From: Bemisia tabaci
Lineage: Eukaryota; Arthropoda; Insecta; Hemiptera; Aleyrodidae
DNA: 64,000 nucleotides
Reading direction: 5' to 3'
NCBI RefSeq assembly: GCF_918797505.1
Contig: NC_092802.1
Span: 10,435,480-10,499,479, forward strand
In this document: piece by piece, positions 34,501-49,500 of the stretch
Numbering within the stretch: the first letter of the stretch is position 1
Layout: each line of letters begins with the position of its first letter
The notes under the pieces: model-generated
Database searches by the model: none
What the model saw: the letters and a program-made list of their open reading frames with translations, nothing else
What the model was told of the DNA's origin: nothing
Program-made: the position numbers and the translations under genes

Positions 34501-37500
34501 ATGTAATATGCTGGAGTTTAGATAATCAAGAGAGGAAAATATATATAAATGAAGTCGCTCCTACAACGCACTCTGGCGTTCTGTGACACCTAAACGCCAC
34601 ATGTGCCTATCCTCCCAAAGGTTATCGGGCAATTGACACCGCAAAATCTCTTCGTCAACTCCCTGCCACCATCCCTTTACGGGACGTCCCCATTGCCTCT
34701 TCCCATGTGATACTCATTCCAGAACCATTTGGCATTCCATTCCATTCCACTTGGGCAACCTCTCCTCTGACATTCTTTGCACATGTCCATACCAGAATAA
34801 CTGCCTGGGCATGACGTCATGCATGACATAGAGAGGGGTAAATATGTAAACTTTGCACTGTAATGGCAATTCCTTCAACAGATTTTTGACATGACCTCAG
34901 CATTGTGTTGTATCCTGAAGTGACAATAATCCACAATAGTTTGACGTAGCTGAATTTGAACATTCAATTGTTGCAAAAAATTGTACGTTGTCATTACAAC
35001 TAATAGTCCAAACTTAATGAACCAAATAATTACCTCAAAAAAGTAAGTTTTTCCATCGATATGCACTGGAACAACTGGCTGTAAAACACACACAAAAAAA
35101 AAAAAAAAAAAAAAAAAAAATTCAGTTTTTTGAGATGTTCAAATGGAAGAAACTGCTACTTTAAATCACATTGTAATAGTTGAAACAGCTGACTTCACTT
35201 ATTTTATGATACTTTTCTTGGTCAAACACAAAATCTATGCTAAACACTTCAATGGAGTTTTTTAAAAGTCTTGATCTGTTTGTGATAATGTTTATTTCTA
35301 TGAATATTTCTTCCTTCATACTAATTTGGTTGATCTGTGATAGAACGAAAAATTAAGCTAAAGACCCGAACCAAGATATTTAAAGTTGCAAACCAGGACA
35401 TTGTTATCAAAGGTATGCTTGTTAGGCGGTTGAGCTGTTGGTTGCTTCCACTATTAACCTTATCACCTTCCAATATCTTACGGTATTATTTAATATGTGC
35501 TTGGGTAGGTAAAGGAATTTTGCATATTTTTCAACTTTGGAAAAAAGTAAGAGGTAGAGGCATCCTGCAACATGTTGGTCATTATGTATTTATTACTATT
35601 AATTGCAAGTATCAGGACCTCAGAAAAAGGCAAAAAATCAGATGCTCATGAAAAACAATTATTTCATTTTAGAATTTCAAGATGTAGGTGATTTCATAAA
35701 ACTTATAAGCAGCTGAAATTTGGAACATTATTCTAGTTTTTCAATAAAAAAAAAGAATGGGTCAGTTGCGCTGGTCACAGAATCGTGTTTTGGTGCTTGA
35801 TTCATGTTAGATTAGCAAAAAATAATAAGATCCGTCCAGACCGCAACTTTCTATGTTCAATATTAACTGAGACCTTTGTAACTGTCCCATTTAGTGATGC
35901 AGAGGGTGCAGTAAACAAACTTAAAAAACAGACGGATTCTCAATTTAAAGATCTTCCTATCAGGAGATAACGCACTTGCCGCAAAGAGATTAGGCGGTCA
36001 GTCAGTTCACCTCAGTTTGTGAACGTTTAACATCGCTGAAGTTTTGCGTTGCACCTTCTGCATCACTGATGAACAAGAGGAATCAAGAGGAAGAAAGCAA
36101 GGGTGTCACTGCCGCGGTGGATGACGTCAAAAACCTGACTTTTCAAAGGGTGATATCTCGGTTAATATTGAACGTAGAAAGTTGCGGTTTAGACAGATTT
36201 TATTATTTTCAGCTAATCAACAAGAATCAAGCATCAAAACACGATTCTGTGACCAGCGCAACTGACCCATTGCTGCAAATTATGATTTTCAGAATAAGAG
36301 TTCTTACTACTTATGGAATATTGAAAACTTACTTCGAACCAATCGATAGTAGAACATTTGATAAGGGATGGAAATATCCGTAGGTAATGTTTGAAAAAAG
36401 AGCCTGCTGGGCTAAAGCACATGCAAAGATGTAGGTTCTGCTTGCAACGATTGATGAAAAAGCGTTCAACAGCCAAGGGACTCATGTCTACATTCCTGTT
36501 TCCTCCTTGAGCTGCCAATCGAACTTTCTGAAAAAAGAAAAGAATAAAAAATGATTAAATGAGAGACTATGATTTAAGTGTAAAATAAAACGTCCACAGG
36601 AAAAGGGACTTATGTCTTGAAAAACTTAAAATTTAAGTATTGGCGCCACTGCTAAGAGGAATCTTCTGTAAATATATTTGCAAAAATGGCGCTTAAATAT
36701 CAAACAATAAAAAACAATTTTAAAAGCTGGTAACAAGGCTAAAATTTCACAAATAAAACCAAAACGTTTCGGCTGAAAACTCAGCCTTGCCCAGTTGGAT
36801 AAAAAAGTAAAAAATATGGTACTATTTTAGATTTTTACCATTTTTCTTTTTACTATTTTATCTGACTAAGGAAGGCTGAGTTTTCAGCCAAAACGTTTTG
36901 GTTTTATTTGTGAAATTTTAGCCGTATTACCCGCTTTTAAATTGTTTTTTATTATATATCTTGTCAGGGGGTGTGGAGCATCTATCATATCTAAATATCC
37001 AACCCAACCTGCATTATAAAGGTTTGACACTTGCAGCTCAAAAAATCAAAAGTTTCTGGATTTTTCAAATTCTTGAATTGCTACTATTTTTTGACGAAAG
37101 TGACTTAATTCACCTTAAAACAAGTTTTTTGAAATTATAGTTTCTTGAATTACCTGAATGATCTCTAAATGTTGGTCAATGGTGAAAATCCCAGGCACTT
37201 CACCCGTGCTGAGCAGATAGTGGATATCTTGCAGGAACCAATCCTCTTTGAACTGGCCTTCGGAGAAAATAAATACACAAGGCCTGTTGCACACTCCTGC
37301 TTCTTCAAGCAATTCTCTCAGACACGCTCGCCATTCATTGAGAGCTGAAAATAAGACATAATTTGGAAGACTACTTTGAAACAATTAGAAGGATTTCTTC
37401 AGCACATCTAAGTAACGTATTTACTGTTAGCTATTAACCCTAAGCTAAGGATTAGCTTCTAAAAAGAAATCAATTTAAAAGCGACTGATCATCTAAACAT

Positions 37501-40500
37501 TAAACTAACCAATATCAAAACTACTTAAAGTGAAGTTACCAAAAAATATTTTAAAAAAATAAAATTTGTTCACGGAGTGATCGAACCACTTGCTCTCATG
37601 AGCGAAATCCACAGTAATGGCATCTAATATAGCTATCTGAATATATGCTTTTTTTGATTACACAAAGTTGTGAGAATCGCTCTAGCCAGCAAGTTTTAAA
37701 CACTTTGCCTCTTTTTTTTTTGGGGGGGGGAGTTTACAACAAATTGTATGTTGTGTCGGAGTGTCTTTTCATTTCCAAAAAATGCTAATACTCTTTTTTT
37801 GAAATTCAATATTTTTAAAAATTCCAACTGAGGTTCTTGAAGTGTAAAATTAGATTTGTTACTGGATATCTTGGACTCAACAATGACTAAAAAATTTTCA
37901 GGAATACCTCCATGTTTTAAGTTGGGACACTTCTTATAACCTGGTCTTTCTGGGAAGATCCTTTAAGGTGATTTGATGAACGCCATATTTTGTGTCAGAA
38001 AGGCATGTGATATATCGCATCCATTGGTTCAATTTTTTTTGGCTACTCGTCATTTTTCTCCAATTTTGAGATCGCAATTCTGTTGTCAGGAGACTAAAGC
38101 ACTCACTTACCAATTTTAACAAAGAAATTCAACGTAATAAAGACGTGGTTTTTTTAGAGAGAAAATATCGCATTCGAGTGCAGTTTCGATATCAATATCC
38201 TAAGGTAAGGTAAGGTAAGGTGAGTGCTCCTGACAACAGAATTGCAATCTCAAAATTGGAGATAAATGACGAATAGCTGAAAAAATGGAACCAATGGATG
38301 CAATATGTCGCATGCCGTTCTGACACAAAAGATGGCGTCCATTAAATCACCTCAAAAATCAGTGCATGCAGATTGGTTTAGTATTTTCCTTACAGAATCA
38401 AAATAACATTGGCGAAGGCTTCTGAAGAATTGAAGAAAATACTTTTATAATGCAACTTCAAATGATGAGGAGTAACCCTTACAATAATTTTTAGTGATTT
38501 TAGGCTGAAATACTCTCTGTCGACAAACAGCTCCGGCTAATCTGGTGAGCGACTGTCTGCCTGAGCCGCCCACTCCAACAAGAAGAGCGTTCCCACCGGG
38601 TATTGACAGGATTCGACAAATCCGACTCAAGTGCTCAACTGCATACCTGGGGAAAATTTGTAGAGTTTAAGATATCTTTAGAGGAAATGTGGAGGGGGGG
38701 GGAGGGTTTAGGATACCAGAAGATCATCTTAAGAGATAATCCATCAAACTTAGGTTTGATAGAATTGTAATCTAATAAACATTGCTGTAACTAACATGTC
38801 TTCTCGCAATTTTTTAAACGTTTTTGTAAAACTGATCTTTTCACACATTAACACTTAACACACTAATTGCCAAGGTTTGCCTTATAATTTGCGGCAAGTT
38901 GAGAAGCGCAAGGAACTTGCAAGTATCTGAGTTGTCACAGAATTAAGAAAATGAATTTCCGTAACACATTTTGGTAAAATTCCCTTAAAATTGAGATTAT
39001 GCCAGAGGGTTAAAAAGACATAATTCGAAATAACTGTCAGGCAAAATTTGTTATTCAAAATGGCAAACTCGAAAATGGCTCAAATGGCAGAGAGCAATTA
39101 AAAGCGACTTAATAATTTTTCCCTTACACTTTCGTCATTTTCCCTGACTTCTTAAAATTCCCTAACATTTCTCGGTTTTCCCAGTATTCCCTGACTGTGG
39201 CAACACTGAGGTACAACAGATGTCACTCTGAGGCAGAGGTAGCAGCATCTTTTGGCTGCGGGTGTAACGTAAGGTTCAGATATACAATTGTAAAGTGCTC
39301 TCTCCTCTCAACAGAAATGATTTAAGAAAGGTTTCAATAGGTACCAGTCCCTAAAGCGTAGCAGTTAACATGTTGAGTTGATTCAATACTTGAGGAAATA
39401 AAAACATTTTAGTAACTCACTTGAAGAGAACGATGCTCATTTTATTTTGATGGGTTGCATTGTAATCCTCAATAACTTGCATGGCAGCATCATAAAAATG
39501 ATCGACTGAGGGTACTTCTTCATACTTACGATCGTCAGGACTTTGATCCAAAATCACACTGAATATCAGTTCTGCGAACGCTTCTTTATTCATCTGTAAA
39601 ATAGGTGAGTCGGTAATAACACAAAATATTTGCTTGACTGGAAATATTAGCTCGAATGACAAAGCCCAAAATACAGAAATTCACTGGAATAAGTTGCCCC
39701 TTAGACTGCAGTTAATTGTAAACTTACATTCTACGGTTTTAAAATTTAAGTACGTAAAGAAATCTTTCCAGGATGGATTTCATGTGAAAATAAACTCATC
39801 AAGTTAGAATTGGAACCAGAAAGGAAAGTGAATAATATTAAACTATATTCACCTGCTGTTCTGCATTATAAAGGCCCTCAAACATTTCACCAATATCCTC
39901 TTTGAAAATTCCAGACACACATTCCATCATCTTATCATAAAAAACTTGTCGATCGTCCTCCTCAACGAGACGGTCATAAAAAACACGAAGGGCTTCATGA
40001 GCCCACAATCTGAAAATACCAAGAAAGAGAATTCAAAATTTCAAATAATTTTGCTAATGAGGGCACTAAAATTGAACCTGATTTAGACTTAAGACTCCGT
40101 GCATGACAGAAATTCCATTTAGTTCTCCTAAAAAATTATCATCCCCAGGAAAAAATGTTTGTTCTTTGGAAAAAAAAATCAACACTGCACCTTTTCAGAG
40201 AGTTCAGCATGTGAGTTACAAATTACGCTATGAAAATAGACATGTGAAAACTAAATAAAATTTTCTGCAATTTTTTTATATTGAAACCCCCAAAAATGGG
40301 GAAAATTTTTCAACAGCTTTCTATTATTCGAAATATTAAGAAATTGTACATTTAATTGGCCCATGTAAGACACTGCTGCACGTCTTTTCAAAATATAAAT
40401 TTGGCAATGAGTTAATGGTCTCTTCTGCTGTGCTGTGCTCTCCAAGCTTTGTGACTGTTAATGATAATGAAACCTCATGGGTCAACAACTTACCGAACAA

Positions 40501-43500
40501 GGACTCTTTTGCTGTCAACTGATTCCCTTCTACAAAGAATACAACCGTAAACAACTCTGGCAAAATCACTGAGACTAAACATGTAGTGGGACTTGGTTGG
40601 TGTTGGTAGAAGATACTTCATTGAGAATTTGTACATTTCTAGGGTAGAGCTGATGATAGAGACTGCGACAGGATAAAGCTCAGTGGAGAAACCATTACGC
40701 TGAAAATAAAATTTAATGAGGTTACACCGAACTAAGAGATGACGTAAACTAGAAAGCGGAAAAAGAATGTGTTGTATTTACAGAATAAAGGAAAGAAAAT
40801 ATTCTTTTACTGACATCATGGTCTATGATTCCGAGAAAACTTTACAAAGGACGGGTATCAAACCGTTTTGGGCCCACTTATAGCTCAATCTAGATTTGGT
40901 TGAATACGATTTTTTGCTCATTGAAGGTCCATATTTTCCAGAATGCATCATGATTTGGTTATTCTAGGTCTCTTTTAGCGTCTTTTGCTGGCTTAAGCAT
41001 AGATCTGAGGGCCGATTTTGGCAAAAAATGCCGGTTTTTCTTTATCGGACTGCAAACCTACAACAGCCACACTTTCCGCCAAAATCGGCCTTTAGACCCA
41101 TGGCCAGTATTGGGCCCAAAAAGAGGCTGGAAAGGACCAAATTATGATGTACTCCGTAAAATATAGATCTTCAATGAGCAAAAAATTGTAGAGTTGAGGA
41201 AATCCAGATTGGGCCCAAAAACGGCTCTTTCAATACCCCTCCTTTAGAATATTTTTCCAGACTAAAACTTCAGACAAGAATAAGGAATAGAGGATGGCAC
41301 AATAATTTGTTAGACGATTATTTCCAAGTATGTTGTTGGATTTAACGGTAAGCAATGAGTGAAATTCAAAGCACTTTAAATTTATGATGAGAATAGTTGA
41401 ATTTTAGTTTAATTGGTAGGTACTTACTCTGAATCCTGCCATTATTAAAGTTGAAAAAATTCTTGTGATGATTTCATCGGAGAAAGAGTTGATTTTGAAA
41501 CAATTAAACTGATGAAGAAACCGCAGGCTGACGCTATAATTTTCACTACTCACTGAGCCCATACTAGCGATGAATACTAAATTATGGAAGTCCATCTCTG
41601 ATTTTGTCTTTAAGTTGTAACTAAAAATAATAAAAGAAAAATATTATTTTACGAGGGAAAAAAGGGAAAAAAGGGGAAAAAAAGAAAGAGCTCTTTGAAA
41701 ATGGACACATATTTTGCTTGATTATTTTGTCATTGGTTTGAATTAAGCTAGGAGCAGAGGGGACCGAAAAGACTGCAACCGCTGTAAAGAAATTTCAGAC
41801 TGATAACCAAAAAAGCAGAAACTATTGTGCATCAAGTAAACTGAAAAGATAATCGAATCGGTTGCAAAAACTGTCCGAAGAATCAAGTAACATTTTAAAA
41901 TAAAAAAATTAACAATTAAAAAGGTTCAAACCTTTAAGAGGACCAGGAAAATTTTGATGCAACTTCCTGCACACAAATTGTAAAATCCTGGCTACTGGCC
42001 CAGATATAAAATAGCAATAAAATTCTGCGTATCAGATCAATGTATGGATATACTTCTGGCAAACAGAACTATAGACGAGTGAAAAAGATATGGTGTGCTC
42101 TAGAAAGCTGCAAAGAAACAATGGTGAAGTGGGTGTGATTCTCTTTGAAGAAATGGAAAAGCAGGATTTTACATTCTGTCAAATGGAACTAGGTGCCAAC
42201 TGAATGCGGTACTCATGAGCCATGGACATGTAACAAGAGCATTGTGGACAGGGTTCATGAGTTGAAAACACCGAGGCTAGGCGGAGCCTCAGTGGCAGCT
42301 CTGCCTGGCGCTAATACTGGCACTTTATAGTTCCCATTCATTTTTACAGCCCTTGACTAACAAGCACACCCCTTCTTTCTCACCTGTGTCTGGTTCTGTT
42401 TGGTAGAAATACGTCCATATGTACTGTATGGTACCATAAGCATTAGAATCCTAAATTGGCTAATGATCTTCACGTTATACCATGACAAATACCATTGACT
42501 GATATTCTATTTTCACAAAATAATAATATTTTAGTGTACTACAATCTTAGCAGGATAGCAAAAAGTGAGCAAGTATTCAACTCGACTGAGAGAACTACGG
42601 AAATCACGACTTACACAAAGTTATAGTCCAGAAGAAATTTCAGTAACTCTATTGCAGGTTTCGTTCCATATTGATCTGAGAGAGGCATGTGAACATCATC
42701 GATAAAAAGAACACCTCTCTTGCCACTAGGAGGTCCAAATGTTTGGTGCTTGTACCTTAATAGTTTCGAGATTATCATGTCCTGGGGTAAAACAGAAATA
42801 CAGAAAAAATATAAACTTTAGAAAGTAATATGAACATCACAAATTCAATAACCGTACGCCCATCCATTCGAGAGGGAATCAAAAATACCAATTTGTTCTA
42901 CAAAATTCCTACTTTTTGAGAAATCCTTGAATACCTGAGTTCCTGAAAAGAGTCTCACTGAATTTGTTGCAAAAATCTCTTTCACAATGCTCATCGAATT
43001 AATTAGAAATGCAGAGATGGAGCTGCTATTTTGACTTACGTACAATTTTTGGATTGATAAATTTCAATTTTTTCTTTAAGAAAATGCAATTTTACTGCCC
43101 TTTCATTGCAATTATATCAAGGTGTTTAGAATTGTTGACCAGGCTCGGTTCCCGATTTTCTCCTGACTTTTCCCTGATTTTCAAGATCTTATTTCCTGAT
43201 GAGAGATTAAAGTCTTTTACCACTTCTCCGGGATCATTTTGAGAAAAACTACATATATAATTCCGCGGAGTTTCAGATATGAATATAGACTTTTTTCATC
43301 TTTCAGACGATTCTTGGGCGCACATTAGAATTCTAAGTTTCGAAGGCATTTTCAATGAAAGCTTTTTTACTTTTCTAACGATTTGAATATTCAATAGGTC
43401 AATAATGGCTGCTCAAAAGCAGAAACGTACACCTTAAATGATCTCAAAGAGGTATCAGAAAATATTTCTGAATTTAGGAACATATCTCCTGATTTTTTTC

Positions 43501-46500
43501 TAATTTTTCCTGAAAAGTTTCATTCCTTGATAAATCCCGGTTCTCCCAGTTTTCCCCGGTCCTGGACACCATCAAGAACTAATTGTAGGGTGCTGGTTAC
43601 ATGTGCGCAAATGGGAAGTGGTAGTGTCGTGACCGACAGTGGAAACTGTGGTTGGAAAGGGTCCAAATTTTGCTTTTTGTTGCAAGTTTTTTTGGCCTGA
43701 CAGGAACATTGTTGCAAAAAGTGTGCAATAAACATATTGATAAGTTCTATGCAACAAAACATTCAATTAAGGTATCATAGGTGTGTATGTATGTATGAGT
43801 GAGCTGACCGAGCATACTGCATGTTATTAGATGTGCTGGACTTAGTCCGTCGTTTTTTATCAGTGTTCAGATTTTTGCTTCCATCTCCCAAAAAAAGAAG
43901 TCTCTCCTTCATATATCTCCTAAGTTATGTCTTCACGCCACATTCACCACAACGGAATTTTTATTTTTGTAAAATTGAACTACCTGGATATATTTTGGTG
44001 TAGATAGAGAGGAGAGGGTAATCACACCGGGGACAAATTTTTCCATGGACAGATGGCTGGTTAGAAGATTTTGAATGTAAAATGATTTGCCGGTGCCAGT
44101 TGGACCAAACAACAAAGCTGGAACTCCATGGCGAATGTGCATATCTAGTACATAGTTATACCTGTTAAATATTTAAAAAAGATCAATAGATAAAAAAAAT
44201 AATAGTTCTCTTATGGTAATTGAGGCACTCTTCAGGAATTTAGAGTTAGATTTTGAAAAACTAATCATAGATACAAATGTTTCTAGAAATAATGTGTATA
44301 GTTGAGGCGTTGGGGGCATTTCTTAGTTGCAGTGTTCCAGAGTTTCCAGTGCTAATTTTTATTTTAAAGAGGAAGCTATTGGGTGAATTTCCTGAAATTT
44401 TACGTTTTCAGCATTGCAAAATCATGAAGAATATTTTGTAAAAGTTACAACAAATTGTATACATTAGCTTTAAATAATGGATAGAACATTAGCGGAGATT
44501 TTGAGACACTGCAACCAAGAAATGCCCTTCTGCACCCAGCGCTTCAGTTATGAGATTGTAAATTCATTTTTTTTTTAAAAAATAAAAATTTACTTTTGAA
44601 AAAACAGCGTGGACAGCATGTTTGAAATATACTCCTCCTTCCAGTAGTTATTTGTAAAGCCAGTGCAAATATAAACATTAAGTAATTTATATACTTAAGC
44701 TTTTGTGTGGCAAAATGTAGTTAGTTAGTTAGTTAGTTATTATAATTTTAAGACATTCAGCGACTCAGGCTATTAACGTCTTTACAGATAATTTTGAAAA
44801 TAGGAGTATAAACGAAAATTTAGATTTTTAAATTAAGAGAGGTGAAGAGTTTTAGAATTTTGGTGATGGCTGCCAACAAAAAATGTATATGTACATAATT
44901 TTATTCATCAATGTAAACATACAAAATTTTCAGGCGACCACTTTTCGAGTGGAAAGACTGGCTAAAATTTTGGGATTGAGTCTGTTCCAAATGCGACCTT
45001 TGATTGGTCAAGATATGTCAAATTTAACCTGTTCTACCCAATTTTTGGTGCCACTATTGATGAAAAAATCAGGAAAAACAGGTAAAATTTAAAATATTCT
45101 AACAATGATCCTATGTCAAGCCAAACCCTACTTGAGGTATTCTTCTGAGGCCTGAGCTCCCAAAATTGCTATCAAGAAAATTTTCATGAATAATACCTGG
45201 CTGCATCAACGGTTGGTACCAAGACTTGTTGAATATTGCTTGATTCATCAATTTTGAAATTTCGTACAAACTCGGGCCAATATTTCCAAGACCCTTTTGC
45301 TTTGAACTGATAATAGTAGTCAAATAGTGACCCGTCAACAGGAATTACTATTTCAATTTTTTCTAGTTCCTCAGTCGCCGGCATCAAATTATTTTCATCG
45401 TCTCCTGGAAAGTGAAAAATTTTGTTATGGAAAAAATTTAAAAGTAACATGAGGAATTCTAATTGCAGACTTTATTGGAAAACAGCCCTTTGTAAAGAAA
45501 AACTTTGAATAATAATGATCTTTTTCTTAGGCATGTTGGATAATGATTTTTTGCACTGCTGCTTTGTTCTTCAGTCCGATTTATGATTCAAAACAGCTGA
45601 ATAAAAGAACCGTCAGCTATAAACCTAGCTTTACCTCAATTTTGCTCTCAAAGGGACTGGATACATCAACAAATCAATTGAGCAAATAACTAACAAATGT
45701 GCAAAAGCGATGCATAATATTTTGATCAGTTTAAAAAAAAAACCTCTGACAAAAAAAAAAGAACATGATTCCAAATAATTTGTGGTTAAGGAAAATTTGG
45801 TGAGGCGGTAAATATATGTATTTGAAAGATAAATTCTATTTAAATGCTGACCATCAGATTGCAGACACATAAAAACCATATAAATGTTTAAAATCTGCTA
45901 CTGCTTTCTTAGCAACACATGTTCTTTTTAACTTTTTCATTTTGAAAATTTAACACCAAAATTTAGGTTTACCGTTGAAATCACCCCCCCCCCCCCCCCC
46001 CCATCAAAAAAACCCTCGGTATTGAAAAAGCAAAACCTCATTAATTTAAAAGTAAACTTCAAAAGTTGATGGAACTTGTGTCAGATGAACTGGCAGTTGT
46101 TGACTGACTGTCATGTGCGGTAGACGGTTTTAGGTATTTGTGCAAGATGGCAGCATTGCCAGCCGTTGAATCCTTGGTTGCTACTGGATGACAGCACTCA
46201 GCAGTCCAGTCGCTTGCGAAAAGAAAAGAAGCAAGTGCCCATTTATCTGACACAAGTTCTCTAAATTTTTTTTTAAGCTAAAGAACAAACCTCTCCACAA
46301 ATTTTTGTAAAACTCATCAAAAATGAGGCGAGAATCACTGTTTAAAGTCCCTCCAAACGACCAGTGACCAGCATATAAAAATACTGCTTGAATCCAAATT
46401 AAGAAATGGGTAAAATTTTGATCATTTTCATCCAATGCATCAGACAGTAACATTTTGACGAATTGAGTAAGACTTCTAGAATGAAAAAGATAAAAAACCA

Positions 46501-49500
46501 TGCATGTCATGTATCCATTCTAGAATAGTTTGCTGATGTCACAGTTCCAAAAAATATAAAAATATTGGCGATCTTCCTTTAAAATTTTTTTATATTAAGT
46601 GAGGCAAATTTTGACGTTAAAATTGTACAAAATTGTATCATTTCCAGGATTTTTTTTAAATTTTCTACAGTTAAAAATTCAAAATTGACATGCAGAGGTC
46701 AATTGACAGATCAAATGAATGCGACCAGAATTTTTCAGTGACAATGAATATCATTAATTCTCTGCTGCGCCTAAAAAATTCTGTGTTTATTAATTATTAG
46801 AGTACAATTTTCTTTGTTTTAGTGTCTATGATTGAAGATTTAGTACACTCAAATGTTCTAAAAAGAAAGCAGAATGGATAGCTTACTTTACGATCTTATT
46901 ATTTGTCACCCGCAACACTTTGGTGCAGCTAGTCTCCACAAAGCTGAGACACGGGGGAATAAGCCAGTTAAACATCGTTACAAATACAGCCCGGAAGTTT
47001 ATCCACTCTTTGGGAAGACACGCCATCCAGCTATCTACCACATGCTGCCAACTGAGTGCCGTTGGATCAACGTAGATGACATTACACCGTGCGATGGTGC
47101 CTGGAGAGGCCTGAGAGAAGGAGTTCAAACAATGAAATTGTGAGATATAACTTTAAAAAGAATGATTTTATGACCAAGATAAAATTACATCCTATGAATG
47201 CGTTAAAAACAGCAAGGTAGATATAACAATTTCAGCAGAGAGAAATTGAGACAAATTAAGTCTAATTAAAGAGAGCAATATTCCAATATTTGAAGTTTTA
47301 ATTTTTCTGCAGACTCGTTACTAAAGGAAGAATTGGATTCCTATTTTCATTTTCAAAATGTTTTTCTCTGACTTCAAATTTCTGACAGAAACTAAGAAAA
47401 ATATCAAAATCTACATTGCAACGTTTCAAAATCTACATTCTTATTTTAATTTTATGGAAAAAAACCAACTGCCATTTGCGCCTAAATTTTTTGGGGAAAA
47501 CCCTTCATATGGGCGAGGGAATTTGCAACAATTTTCAAATTGGGATATTGGTAGGTTTCTGTCCAAAAATTAAAATGAGAGATGAGATTTTGAAACATGG
47601 CAGTGGAGATGTGATTCTACTGTTTTAACTCTATCCAAATTGTATCTGCAAAAAAGTTTATTAGGATGAATTTCAAAGGAAATTGTTGATGAACTCACTA
47701 TGGGACTTTAGTCACCTGTTGAACTCAAAGTAGTTGAGAGTAACTGAAGACCTTAAATCAATAACGGGCTAAGTGCCAAAAGTCAAGTTTCAGTTATTCA
47801 ACATTTATTTCCCATAGGTTGCCTGGCACATACTGAGTACCACTACCTATCAGGGCACGCTGCACACTACTATCATGGTCGTGGCACTCAACCCGTTTCA
47901 CAGGTTGCTGTCCTTGGTACATAGAACACTATTCGAGGTCTAACTCGATTTTCATTTTTTTGGCACTTAGCCTGTTCTTGATTTAAGGTCTTCAACTTTA
48001 TTTTGATAAGTTGCAGAAAAGGTTACTTAATACTACTTTTAAGACATTGTTGTGGGCTCATTGGTGATGACTCCTCATTTTTCTTCAAAAGAACGGTACA
48101 CAAAACATTTTTGAGAAGATAGCATTTGCATTTTGAATAAAATGCAACTTGATAAAAGTGCGTATCCTTGAGAGAACCAAGGATTTTCGGAGGTTTGAAA
48201 CAGGGTTATAAATGTGTTATTAAGAGGAGAAGGAGGTTGAAAAAATTGAAAAAAATTAACCATAAAGCCCTGAGAAACCTACAGACAGCCCAATAACGGC
48301 AGCGAAGCTTTCAACTGTGAGTAAACTAAGGGATTTCAAAATAAAAAAAAAAAATAATTGAAAAAAAGTGAGGAAGGAATATTCAGTCAGATTCTTCCGT
48401 CCCTCTGCCTCAAAACCACAGATAAGATCAATGGAAAGGCATACCTCTTTTAAAGTTGTTGTTTCAAATAAGAACGACATGGAGTCACTCATTCTGATAT
48501 TCTCACCAGAAGATAAACTCAAGGTTTCAGTGGGATCTAATACGGATTTAATGTTTTCCACCCAGATGGGATCAACTGGACCATCGAAAATGATCCATTT
48601 TCTTTTTGCATCACTCTCATCTGCAGCGTACTTCCTGCAAACATTTCATACAAACATATAGTTTAGTTTGGTGTTCACTCTTTTTACTAGGACCATATTG
48701 AACATCAAAATACAAAATTGCGATTCTTAATTTGCTACTTTGTAGATTCCTCGGTTGTAAAACCTTACTTCTCCCAAGTAGCAGTGATCGCAATAAATAG
48801 CGATTTTATCGGTTGATTATCGCGATTATATCAGTGACAATTTATTGCAATATTATTGAACGAAAAATTGCGATTTATGGCAATTAAATTGCTATACATT
48901 GCAATTTTTTGTTCAATAAAATTGCGATCAATTTTCGTCGATAAAATCGAGATTAAATCGCCATAAATCGCGATTTTTGTTAGGATAACATCGCGATAAA
49001 TTGCCAGGCAATAAAATCGCGATTTTATTGCAACAAGATCAAGGATAATTGCTCCAATGTTGATGATCTTAGCGATTTTATCGCCGAAAAAATCGCAACA
49101 AATCGAGATTTTTCCCTTGAAAAATGCTACTTGGGCTGTGGAGAATGACTAAGGATTGTTATTGCACAAAATGTAATGTGATTCTCTTTTGTCCTCCCAA
49201 GAATATTCTCTGGAGATTTCAAGCAAAAATGTCTGAGATGTGTCAAAATACCTAAATATGGATGAGAATATTCCATCAACCCAAACGTTTTTTTTGCGAT
49301 TAAATTCACCATACAGAGATTCTATAGTGACGGACTTTGGATTAATAAAGCTGTAATCGATTTGGGTTGTTTGATGCAAGACTTCAATGAGAACCTGAAA
49401 TAGAAACAAATAAAAAAAAACCCTGTATATTAATATCTTATTGATGTAACGAATAACAACACCTGGCTATTTTTCAGGCAATTTGATGGCATTTAATTTA

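Noticed and set aside
34875..35093. 72-residue minus-strand frame in the dynein region
   Set aside because: The exons at 36333-36527 and 34342-34460 join directly (DWFE to GWPEEAM) without it.
35337..35651. 104-residue plus-strand frame
   Set aside because: Intronic, antisense to the dynein gene, next to a foldback element; composition is not convincing.
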